From the NCBI GenBank assembly GCA_025965775.1, contig JAOPWG010000235.1:1-8597 (forward strand): a stretch of DNA of 8,597 nucleotides, written 5' to 3'. The translations under genes were made by a program, and so were the position numbers. The notes beneath the pieces were generated by a model. That model was not told the origin of the DNA, did no database searches, and worked only from the letters and a program-made list of their open reading frames with translations. The DNA comes from Modestobacter sp. (lineage in GTDB: Bacteria > Actinomycetota > Actinomycetes > Mycobacteriales > Geodermatophilaceae). Shown piece by piece: positions 1 to 6,058 of the stretch; position 1 is the first letter of the stretch; every line of letters begins with the position of its first letter.

Positions 1-1241
1 TCGAGCACGCGCTTCTGCGCGACAACCTTCCCAAAGGTAGTTGGGTCGAGGTCACGAAACTGTTGCCACTCGGTCAGCACGAGCACGGCGTCGGCCCGGT
101 TCGCGGCGTCCTCGGCGGTGTCCACCACATCGAGCTGGGGCCAGCTGCGCCGGATGTTGTCCCCCGCCGCGGGGTCGGTAACCTGAACGACGGCGCCCTG
201 CAGCTGCAGCTGGGCGGCGACATTCAGCGCCGGGGAGTCGCGGATGTCGTCGCTGTTCGGCTTGAAGGCCGCACCCAGAACCGCGACCCGCTTGCCGAGC
301 AGAGAGCCGTCGCACACCTCACGGGCCAGCTCGACCATCCGGATTCGGCGGCGCATGTTGATGTTGTCGACCTCGCGCAGGAAGGTGAGCGCCTGGTCCG
401 CGCCCAGCTCGCCGGCGCGGGCCATGAACGCCCGGATGTCCTTCGGCAGGCAACCACCACCGAAGCCCAGCCCGGCGTTGAGGAACTTCCGGCCGATCCG
501 GTCGTCGTGCCCGATGGCGTCGGCCAACTGCTTGACGTCGGCACCGGTGGCCTCGCACAGCTCGGCCATCGCGTTGATGAAGGAGATCTTCGTGGCCAGG
601 AACGAGTTCGCGGCGGTCTTCACCATCTCCGCGGTGGCGTAGTCGGTGACCACCAGCGGGGTGCCGGCCGCGACGATGGTCGAGTACACCTCGTCCAGCA
701 ACGCCCGCGCGGCCTCCCCCTCCGGGCCGGACGGCAGCCCGTACACCAGCCGGTCGGGGTGCAGCGTGTCCTGCACGGCGAAGCCCTCCCGCAGGAACTC
801 CGGGTTCCACGCGAGCAGCGCGCCCGGGACCTTGCCCGCCACCATCGCGGCCAGCCGCGCCGCCGTCCCGACCGGCACCGTGGACTTCCCGGCCACCAGG
901 TCACCGGGCCTCAGCACCTCCAGCAGCGACTCGGCCGCCGCCTCCACGTACTGCAGGTCCGCGGCGTACTCACTGCGCTTCTGCGGCGTGCCCACGCAGA
1001 CGAAGTGGACGACGGCCCCGGCCGCGTCGGCCATGTCGGCGCTGAACCGCAGCCGCCCCGAGGCCAGCGTGCGCGCCAGCAGCTCCTCGAACCCCGGCTC
1101 GTAGAACGGCGCCTTCGCCTGGGACAGCGCCTCCACCTTGGGGCGGTCGACGTCGATCCCCACGACGTCGTGACCGAGCTCGACCATCGAGGCCGCGTGC
1201 ACCGCGCCGAGGTACCCGCAACCGATGACCGAGATCTTCAC
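1..1241 (-). CDS. ugd: UDP-glucose 6-dehydrogenase, C-terminus cut by window edge
   Basis: This cytoplasmic enzyme oxidises UDP-glucose to UDP-glucuronate using two NAD+, supplying glucuronate for surface polysaccharides. The reading frame is open from a GTG at 1241 to the window edge, giving 413 visible residues. The family is usually about 430-440 long, so roughly 20-30 residues are missing. Visible signatures are the N-terminal Rossmann loop VIGCGYLGAVHA (residues 5-16), the VCVGTP segment (81-86), GKSTVPVGT (118-126), NPEFLREG (146-153) and the active-site region GFGGGCLPKD (259-268), with catalytic Cys264. Near the edge lies LTEW, typical of the C-terminal UDP-binding domain. The GTG start is supported by GGGGAG at 1248-1253, six bases upstream. 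The beta-helix gene lies 80 bp upstream on the same strand, so co-transcription is possible. Family assignment is firm. Sugar specificity between UDP-glucose and a relative such as UDP-ManNAc is inferred from overall similarity. Confidence 0.93.
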   Translation of the reverse strand, partial: MKISVIGCGYLGAVHAASMVELGHDVVGIDVDRPKVEALSQAKAPFYEPGFEELLARTLASGRLRFSADMADAAGAVVHFVCVGTPQKRSEYAADLQYVEAAAESLLEVLRPGDLVAGKSTVPVGTAARLAAMVAGKVPGALLAWNPEFLREGFAVQDTLHPDRLVYGLPSGPEGEAARALLDEVYSTIVAAGTPLVVTDYATAEMVKTAANSFLATKISFINAMAELCEATGADVKQLADAIGHDDRIGRKFLNAGLGFGGGCLPKDIRAFMARAGELGADQALTFLREVDNINMRRRIRMVELAREVCDGSLLGKRVAVLGAAFKPNSDDIRDSPALNVAAQLQLQGAVVQVTDPAAGDNIRRSWPQLDVVDTAEDAANRADAVLVLTEWQQFRDLDPTTFGKVVAQKRVL

Positions 1242-1321
1242 GCACAACTCCCCATGACCAGGCCGGAAGAGAGGCCGACGCTACTGCACCGGGCGACCGG
1301 GCCGCCCACCTGCGACGGAGC

Positions 1322-3109
1322 TCACGACTCCACGTCCCACTGGTCGGCGAACACCTTGGTCAATGTGTAGGAGGAGTACCGGGCGACCCCGTCGAGCGCA
1401 CCGGAGAACGTGACGCCGTCGGCCGGCGCGAGGGTCACCTCCCCCACGCCCTGCCGGCGCACCCGGATCACGGTGCCGACCGGGACCGCCCCGGTCGTGT
1501 CGGCGGGGACGGTGACGGTCGCCCCGAACTGGGTGATCACCCGGACCAGGCCGTCGGTGGCGGCCAGCGTCGTGTCGCCGGTCGCCGTCCGCACCGACGG
1601 GCACGAGGAGATGGTCATCGTGTCCCGGGACTCGCTGGTCGTGATGGTGATGTTCGGTCCGGCCACCAGGGCGTCGCGGATCGTGTCACGGATGAGCGCG
1701 GCGTCGGGTCCGGTGTACCCGCCGTTGGCGCGGATGACCGAGGGACCCGAGGACGCGGCGCCGTCGTCGATGACGCCCGTGCCGTAGTGGCTCGGCGGCC
1801 CGAAGTTGTTCCCGACCACGGTGGTCTGCTGGGCGCTGGGGCCGATGCCGATGAAGTACCGGGCCACCGGGTCACCCGACTTGGTGGAGAAGGAGCAGCC
1901 GGAGACGACGGTCCGGAAGACCCGGTTCTCGGCCGGCCCGGTGATCGCGAAGTGGTCGAAGGTGTTGGCCCCGATCCGCCCGTTGCTGGCGAAGTTGCAG
2001 CCGGTGAACAGGATGTCGGAATAGGCGCCGGGGGTGGAGTCGATCCGCACGCCGTTCGCACCCGCGCCCTCGATCTTGCAATTGGCGAACTTGCTCCGGG
2101 AGCCCGCGCCGTCGAAGAAGACGTTGTGGCGGGCCGCCGAGTAGAAGTGGCAACCGGTCACCTGCACCGATCCCCCGCCGGCGAGTTGCATGTTGTCCTG
2201 GTTCTCGTAGACCACGCAGGACGTGAAGTGCATGTCCGTGGCCCCGTCGCCCAGGAACAGGCCCGCCCCGCCACATCGCGACGCCTGCGAGAACGCGACC
2301 ACGGTGTCGTAGAGGTCCCAGTGCGGATATCCCTGGAAGTCGAAACCGTGGCCCTGGAAGTTGTACAGGTAGACGTGCTGGATGAGGCCCCGGTACGAGC
2401 GGTAATGGATGCCCGATCCCGTGGCGGTGCCCATGCCGTCGAGCGAGAAGTCCCGCAGGGTCACCCCGTGGACCGGCGCCCCGTCACCGTCGAGCTGCAC
2501 CCGGAGCATGGGGCCGTCGGCGAGGGTGCCGGCGGCCTCCAGCCGGGTGCCGACCGCGCCGTGCGACGTGCCGGCGCGCTGCCCGGGGCCCGCGCCCACC
2601 ATGGCGATGTTGTGCCGGCGCACCAGCAGGGTGGCGGAGACGACGTACCGGCCCGCGGGGAGGAAGACGGTGCCGCCGTCGGGCCCGACGGAGTCCAGCG
2701 CGGCCTGGATGGCCGCCGTGTCATCGGTGTTCCCGTCGCCGGTCGCGCCGTGGTCCCGGACGTCGACGACCAGCGTGGACGCGCCGTCGCGGGCCGCTCC
2801 CGAGCCGGCCCCCGGGATCGCGCCGGCGGCTTCGCTCGAGCCCCCGCCCGGGCCGAGGCCGAGCACGGCGGCGCCGACGAGGGCACCCACACCCACGTCT
2901 CCGCTGCGCTGGAGCAGGTGGCGTCGACTGAACCCGTCGTCGTGGGCCGGCCACCCCTCCGTGCGCTTTCCGGTCCCACGGAACCAAGGCACCGGGTCAT
3001 AGTGCCTCACCGGAGGCCGATCGTGACCGGCGCTGATCTGCTGATCCACATTGCCGGATGCCGGCTCATGGCGACTGGCTGAATTGTGGCGATGACGCTC
3101 CGCAGTCAC
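1322..3109 (-). CDS. Tat-exported pectate-lyase-like beta-helix protein with phage-tail-like C-terminus
   Basis: This is a 595-aa protein probably exported folded by the Tat pathway. The motif SRRHLLQ (residues 61-67) precedes a hydrophobic stretch (about 72-87) and a Gly/Ala/Ser linker. Residues 115-170 match the start of the pectate-lyase-3 / GH28-type fold: VRDHGATGDGNTDDTAAIQ, then GGTVFLPAGRY. Repeating coils rich in Gly, Asn and Cys follow to about 465, as expected of a right-handed beta-helix. The C-terminal part (about 470-595) differs. IRDALVAGPNITITTSESRD is followed by a beta-rich module (GDTTLAATDG, PVGTVIRVRRQG, YTLTKV) of a style I know from phage tail fibre and appendage proteins. 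It likely binds or cleaves an extracellular polysaccharide, but no catalytic set could be assigned. The start is a GTG with no clear Shine-Dalgarno, and about 60 residues precede the Tat motif, so the true start may be further downstream. It is transcribed towards ugd. Confidence 0.85.
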   Translation of the reverse strand: MTAERHRHNSASRHEPASGNVDQQISAGHDRPPVRHYDPVPWFRGTGKRTEGWPAHDDGFSRRHLLQRSGDVGVGALVGAAVLGLGPGGGSSEAAGAIPGAGSGAARDGASTLVVDVRDHGATGDGNTDDTAAIQAALDSVGPDGGTVFLPAGRYVVSATLLVRRHNIAMVGAGPGQRAGTSHGAVGTRLEAAGTLADGPMLRVQLDGDGAPVHGVTLRDFSLDGMGTATGSGIHYRSYRGLIQHVYLYNFQGHGFDFQGYPHWDLYDTVVAFSQASRCGGAGLFLGDGATDMHFTSCVVYENQDNMQLAGGGSVQVTGCHFYSAARHNVFFDGAGSRSKFANCKIEGAGANGVRIDSTPGAYSDILFTGCNFASNGRIGANTFDHFAITGPAENRVFRTVVSGCSFSTKSGDPVARYFIGIGPSAQQTTVVGNNFGPPSHYGTGVIDDGAASSGPSVIRANGGYTGPDAALIRDTIRDALVAGPNITITTSESRDTMTISSCPSVRTATGDTTLAATDGLVRVITQFGATVTVPADTTGAVPVGTVIRVRRQGVGEVTLAPADGVTFSGALDGVARYSSYTLTKVFADQWDVES

Positions 3110-3214
3110 TCGCCCGAAGTGAACCCCGGGTGACGAGAAGTTGACGCAGAAACCAATATGCGGCAGACCAAGTTGTGGACAGCTGACTCACAACTCCGGT
3201 AGGAAGTGCCTCGT

Positions 3215-3243
3215 CACTCCGTCGGGCGACATCCGACGGAGTG
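3215..3243. repeat. 11-bp perfect inverted repeat, 7-nt loop
   Basis: CACTCCGTCGG at 3215-3225 and CCGACGGAGTG at 3233-3243 are exact reverse complements around GCGACAT. It lies in the divergent intergenic region, about 105 bp from the beta-helix start and 240 bp from the glycosyltransferase start. It could be an operator for a dimeric regulator or an RNA hairpin in a leader. The sequence alone does not decide between these. Confidence 0.6.
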
Positions 3244-3289
3244 GCAGCGCAACGGATCTGGTGACATTTCCGTCATCGGTTCAGCGGGG

Positions 3290-3307
3290 GGATGCGCTGG
3301 CGCATCC
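3290..3307. repeat. Near-perfect 18-bp palindrome, operator-like
   Basis: GGATGCGC at 3290-3297 and GCGCATCC at 3300-3307 are exact reverse complements separated by only TG. The tight two-base centre makes it more like a DNA-binding site for a dimeric regulator than an RNA hairpin. It sits in the divergent intergenic region about 47 bp from the inverted repeat at 3215-3243. Confidence 0.5.
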
Positions 3308-3319
3308 GCACGTCCTGGA

Positions 3320-3350
3320 CTGGTCTCGGAACCGATACCTGGTCTCAGAA
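3320..3350. repeat. Direct repeat, 12 bp with one mismatch, 19-bp period
   Basis: CTGGTCTCGGAA at 3320-3331 and CTGGTCTCAGAA at 3339-3350 agree at 11 of 12 positions and start 19 bp apart, just under two helical turns. They lie immediately before the TTGACC at 3356. They may be tandem binding sites for an activator of the downstream glycosyltransferase gene. That role is inferred from position only. Confidence 0.45.
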
Positions 3351-3482
3351 AACCTTTGACCGATCTCGAGTCTCTACCAGCACCACGGGTGAGCGATGAC
3401 CCGGCGGGCGCCATTTGGTCGCCTTAGCCCGCCGGAGAGCAATGGCGAAACCGGACCCGTCTCGTCATTGAGAGGACCGGAC

Positions 3483-4388
3483 ATGCGTCGTCACCGCCTG
3501 GACGAGGACGTGCGACGGGGGCCTGCCCCCAGCCCGCGGGTGAGCGTGGTGATCCCCACCTGGAACGAGGCCAGGAACCTGCCGCACGTGTTCGCCCTGC
3601 TGCCCGACGACCTGCACGAGGTGATCGTGGTCGACGGGCGCAGCGTCGACGGCACCGTGGAGGTCGCCCGGGCGCTGCGGTCGGACGTGCAGATCGTGCT
3701 GCAGAACCGCAAGGGCAAGGGCAACGCCATGGCCTGCGGTTTCGCGGCCGCGACCGGCGACATCATCGTGATGCTCGACGCCGACGGGTCGGCCGATCCC
3801 CGGGAGATCCCCCGGTTCGTGGACGTGCTGCTCGCCGGCGCCGACTTCGCCAAGGGGTCCCGGTTCACCAACGGTGGCGGCAGTGCCGACATCACCCGGA
3901 CGCGGGCATGGGGCAACCGCTGGCTGAACCGGACGGCCAACCTGCTCTTCGGCACCCGCTACACCGATCTCTGCTACGGCTACAACGCCTTCTGGACGCA
4001 CTGCACCCCGTGGCTGCGTCTGGACGCGACCGAGCGCAGCAGCAGCGAGCGACTCTGGGGCGACGGCTTCGAGATCGAGACGATCATCAACACCCGCGTC
4101 GCCAAGGCCAAGCTGCGGATCGTCGAGGTGCCCAGCTTCGAGTTCGAGCGCATCCACGGCCAGAGCAACCTGAACACCTGGCGGGACGGGTTCCGGGTGG
4201 TCCGGGCCCTCGTGGTCGAGCGGGTCAACCGCGTCGGGACCGACGTGGAGCCCCGGCGTCAGCCGCTGCCGCCGGCCGAGGTGCCGGAGGCCGTCCCGGC
4301 CCCGTGGGACGGCGAGTCGATCCCCATGCCGGCGGCCTCGGCCGCGGCGATCAGCCTCGCCGCGCCGGTCCAGGCCCAGAGCGCCTGA
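3483..4388 (+). CDS. GT2-family glycosyltransferase (DPM1-like GT-A fold)
   Basis: This 301-aa family 2 glycosyltransferase transfers a sugar from a nucleotide donor, probably at the inner face of the membrane. The GT-A core begins with VSVVIPTWNEARNL (residues 20-33). VIVVDGRSVDGT (47-58) and the KGKGNAM loop (77-83) follow. The metal-binding DAD is at 99-101 within VMLDADGSAD. GSRF (125-128) and DGFEIET (194-200) match the acceptor and catalytic side of dolichol-phosphate-mannose-synthase-like enzymes. No clear transmembrane segments are seen, and the last 50 residues are Pro/Ala-rich and probably disordered. I chose the ATG at 3483 because AGAGGA at 3471-3476 lies six bases upstream; an in-frame ATG at 3396 adds 29 residues with no family resemblance. 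Together with ugd and the second glycosyltransferase, it points to polysaccharide or glycolipid assembly. Donor and acceptor cannot be read from sequence. Confidence 0.88.
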   Translation: MRRHRLDEDVRRGPAPSPRVSVVIPTWNEARNLPHVFALLPDDLHEVIVVDGRSVDGTVEVARALRSDVQIVLQNRKGKGNAMACGFAAATGDIIVMLDADGSADPREIPRFVDVLLAGADFAKGSRFTNGGGSADITRTRAWGNRWLNRTANLLFGTRYTDLCYGYNAFWTHCTPWLRLDATERSSSERLWGDGFEIETIINTRVAKAKLRIVEVPSFEFERIHGQSNLNTWRDGFRVVRALVVERVNRVGTDVEPRRQPLPPAEVPEAVPAPWDGESIPMPAASAAAISLAAPVQAQSA

Positions 4389-4395
4389 CCGCCGG

Positions 4396-4426
4396 CCGAC
4401 GGCCCCGGTCGACCCGGGGCCGTCGG
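4396..4426. terminator. Bidirectional stem-loop terminator between convergent genes
   Basis: CCGACGGCCCCGG at 4396-4408 and CCGGGGCCGTCGG at 4414-4426 form a perfect 13-bp stem with the 5-nt loop TCGAC. It begins seven bases after the stop of the plus-strand glycosyltransferase and ends directly against the stop codon of the minus-strand mini-protein gene. A T-tract is absent on both sides, as is common for actinobacterial terminators. Its placement between two convergent stops supports a role for both transcripts. Confidence 0.8.
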
Positions 4427-4660
4427 TCAGCGACGTCCGGCGACGAGGCGGCGGAGGCCGGGGCGGGTGTACCGGGCGCAGGAGCACATCGCGCAGTCGG
4501 TGCCCCGGCGGTAGTGCTGGTGCGCCGGCTTGCCGTGCCCGCAGGAGCAGGTCCGGCCTGACACCGGGGCCACCGGCGGATGCGGCGCGAGGGGCGCGTC
4601 GGCGTCCACCACCGGCGGGCCGGGGCGCGTCGCGAGCGGGGAGCCCGGGAGTGCGTGCAC
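4427..4660 (-). CDS. Cys/His-rich mini-protein, paralogue 1 (putative metal-binding)
   Basis: I do not recognise a named family. The predicted 77-aa protein has a Pro/Ala-rich, probably flexible N-terminal half (residues 1-35), then CSCGHGKPAHQHYRRGTDC (38-56), CSC (59-61) and a basic Arg-rich tail. Candidate ligands are Cys38, Cys40, His42, His47, His49, Cys56, Cys59 and Cys61, enough for one or two zinc sites. This is inferred from spacing only. The GTG at 4660 is preferred because an AAAGGCGG-type ribosome binding site lies about 4-5 bases upstream, and the N-terminal extension of a longer frame lacks conservation. The paralogue at 5816-6058 shares the core with identical spacing, which argues strongly that this is a real gene. 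It converges on the first glycosyltransferase across the stem-loop at 4396-4426 and is divergent from the second. Confidence 0.72.
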   Translation of the reverse strand: MHALPGSPLATRPGPPVVDADAPLAPHPPVAPVSGRTCSCGHGKPAHQHYRRGTDCAMCSCARYTRPGLRRLVAGRR

Positions 4661-4899
4661 GGTGCCGCCTTTCGTTCGGGCCCTTTCAGCGGCGCGAGGC
4701 CTCTCGCGGCAGGGCAGCGCCAACATAGCTTCGTGCGGACCGCCGACCCGCCGCGTCGCCGGATGGTCACGGCGTGTCCGACTGCCGGTCCCCCACTGGT
4801 CACACCCGCCTCACCCGTCCGGAGGGGAGGAGCCACCCGGCCGGGTTCCGGCCCGGCGGTGAGCCGGAGGAGGGGGCCTCCACCTTGTACTCTCCGGCC
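4661..4899. promoter_or_regulatory. Divergent gap between mini-protein 1 and second glycosyltransferase
   Basis: These 239 bp probably hold divergent promoters. On the plus strand, TACTCT at 4888-4893 ends six bases before the ATG at 4900, which fits an actinobacterial TANNNT -10 element for a leaderless transcript. A purine-rich GGAGGAGGGGG (4866-4876) lies further up and could pair with CCTCC at 4877-4881. The palindrome ACCCGGCCGGGT lies at 4835-4846. On the minus strand, CTATGTT near 4724-4730 is a weak -10 candidate. No well-formed -35 box is seen for either direction. Confidence 0.4.
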
Positions 4900-5874
4900 A
4901 TGTCGGCCGACCCAGCGCCGGGCCCGCCCGCGGATCCCACCGTCAGCGTCATCATCTGCGCGTACACGCTGGAGCGCTGGGGCGACATCCAGGCCGCGGT
5001 GGACAGCCTGCGGCGGCAGAGCCACCCGCCGCACGAGGTCCTCCTGGTCTCCGACCACAACCCGGACCTCCTCGAGCGGGCACGCGCGGCCTTCCCCGCG
5101 GTGCGGTGCATGGCCAACAGCGGCCCGCAGGGCCTGTCCGGGGCGCGGAACACCGGCGTCTCGGCCGCGAGCGGGGACGTCGTGGCCTTCCTGGACGACG
5201 ATGCGGCCGCCGATCCCGACTGGGTCGCCCGGCTGCTGGACGCCTACCGGGATGCCGACGTGATCGGGGTCGGCGGCGGGGTGCTGCCCGCCTGGAAGGG
5301 CGCCCGCCCGGACTGGTTCCCCGACGAGTTCCTCTGGGTCGTCGGCTGCAGCTACGAGGGTCTGCCGGTCACCCGCGCGGAGGTCCGCAACCCCATCGGG
5401 GCCAACATGAGCTTCCGGCGGGCCGTCTTCACCTCCGCCGGCGACTTCGACCCGACGATGGGCCGGCTGGGGAAGGACGCCGCGGGGTGTGAGGAGACGG
5501 AGTTCTCCATCCGGGCGCGGAAGGCCTCCCCGGGCGGCCGGATCCTCCTGGAACCCGGGGCCGTGTGCCACCACAACGTCTCCCCGGACCGCCTGACGCG
5601 GCAGTACTTCCGCCGGCGGTGCCGGGCCGAGGGCCGGTCGAAGGCGTTGGTGAGCCGGCTGACCGGCACCGACCAGGCGCTGGGCACCGAACGGGCCTAC
5701 GTCCTGAGGACGCTGCCCCGGGGTGTGCTGCGCGGGCTGCGGGCGCTGGCGGGAGGCGACCTGGCCGGCGGCGCCCGGGCGTGGGCGATCGTGGAGGGGA
5801 CCGCCCTGACGGCCCTCAGCTACCTCGTGATGTCGATCCAGCTGCTCCGGGGCCGGTTCGGCGCCCCGTCGTGA
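4900..5874 (+). CDS. GT2-family glycosyltransferase, possibly glucuronosyltransferase-like
   Basis: This 324-aa family 2 glycosyltransferase differs from the one at 3483. The N-terminal core reads VSVIICAYTLERW (residues 15-27), EVLLVSDHNPDLL (46-58), GLSGARNTG (78-86) and the metal-binding DDD at 99-101 in VAFLDDDAAADPDW. NPIGANMSFRR (164-174) and CEETEFSIRA (197-206) give the acceptor side and the probable catalytic acidic residues (the ED pair of GT2 enzymes). A hydrophobic stretch near 297-315 may be a membrane anchor. The arrangement recalls glucosyl-dolichyl-phosphate glucuronosyltransferases, which would fit the nearby ugd; this substrate is a weak inference. The start is uncertain. 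ATG at 4900 suits a leaderless transcript, while TTG at 4885 lies eight bases after GGAGGAGGGGG. A GTG at 4774 gives an extension without family resemblance. The 3' end overlaps the opposing mini-protein gene by 59 bp. Confidence 0.87.
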   Translation: MSADPAPGPPADPTVSVIICAYTLERWGDIQAAVDSLRRQSHPPHEVLLVSDHNPDLLERARAAFPAVRCMANSGPQGLSGARNTGVSAASGDVVAFLDDDAAADPDWVARLLDAYRDADVIGVGGGVLPAWKGARPDWFPDEFLWVVGCSYEGLPVTRAEVRNPIGANMSFRRAVFTSAGDFDPTMGRLGKDAAGCEETEFSIRARKASPGGRILLEPGAVCHHNVSPDRLTRQYFRRRCRAEGRSKALVSRLTGTDQALGTERAYVLRTLPRGVLRGLRALAGGDLAGGARAWAIVEGTALTALSYLVMSIQLLRGRFGAPS

Positions 5875-6058
5875 CGTCCGGGGCCCCGGGGGAGGGCGGC
5901 CGGCGGTCGGACGGCCGGGCGCGCAGCTGCGGACGGAACCGCGGACACGAGCAGCCGGGAGCGGAGCAGTCGGTGCCCCTCCGGTAGTGCTGGTGGTAGA
6001 CGCGGTCGTCGCCGCAGCGGCAGGTGGTCAGCCAGCTCGCACCCCAGTGGAGCGCCAT
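5816..6058 (-). CDS. Cys/His-rich mini-protein, paralogue 2 (putative metal-binding)
   Basis: This 80-aa protein is of unknown function and paralogous to the one at 4427-4660. Its core is CRCGDDRVYHQHYRRGTDC (residues 13-31), followed by CSC (36-38). The Cys-to-His and His-to-Cys spacings equal those of the paralogue (7 and 7), with a two-residue insertion before the final CSC. Candidate ligands are Cys13, Cys15, His22, His24, Cys31, Cys36 and Cys38. Unlike its paralogue it starts only 12 residues before the motif. It continues for 42 residues after the last Cys as an Arg/Pro/Gly/Ser-rich tail, whose final 19 or so codons are antisense to the second glycosyltransferase. The ATG at 6058 is fixed by a strong AAGGAGG (6064-6070) five bases upstream. 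It lies 210 bp downstream of cysN on the same strand, so it may be read from that operon or from its own promoter. Metal binding is inferred. Confidence 0.78.
   Translation of the reverse strand: MALHWGASWLTTCRCGDDRVYHQHYRRGTDCSAPGCSCPRFRPQLRARPSDRRPPSPGAPDVTTGRRTGPGAAGSTSRGS

Larger units (their letters stand above)
3110..3482. promoter_or_regulatory. Divergent intergenic control region
   Basis: These 373 bp separate the divergently transcribed beta-helix gene (minus) and the first glycosyltransferase (plus). The stretch from about 3130 to 3370 is visibly poorer in G+C than the coding sequence on both sides. It must hold promoters for both directions. I see a TTGACC at 3356-3361 (plus strand) but no convincing -10 at proper spacing. 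On the minus strand there is a CATATT near 3155-3160, also without a good -35. Two inverted repeats and one direct repeat inside it are listed separately. Short open frames here show no recognisable protein signature and no good ribosome binding site. Confidence 0.55.

Noticed and set aside
1291..1307. GGGCG-7 nt-CGCCC hairpin between the beta-helix gene and ugd
   Set aside because: The stem is only 5 bp, which is too weak in such GC-rich DNA to call a terminator. The two genes may be co-transcribed.
63..1370. Long plus-strand open frame opposite ugd
   Set aside because: It is antisense to a clearly recognised UDP-glucose dehydrogenase. Its translation is Arg/Gly/His-rich without domains, as expected of shadow frames in GC-rich DNA.
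1787..3082. Long plus-strand open frame opposite the beta-helix gene
   Set aside because: It has no motifs and low-complexity Val/Glu/Arg composition. The minus strand holds a coherent Tat and beta-helix protein.
3141..3359. Possible 72-codon gene in the divergent intergenic region
   Set aside because: It has no ribosome binding site and no recognisable motif. The region is AT-richer and full of inverted repeats, fitting regulatory DNA.
3396..3482. Upstream ATG extending the first glycosyltransferase by 29 residues
   Set aside because: There is no Shine-Dalgarno, and the added residues do not resemble the family. The ATG at 3483 has AGAGGA at ideal spacing.
5878..5889. Palindrome CCGGGGCCCCGG just after the second glycosyltransferase stop
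   Set aside because: With a 4-nt loop the stem is only 4 bp, and it lies inside the opposing mini-protein gene. The position is suggestive but not enough to call a terminator.
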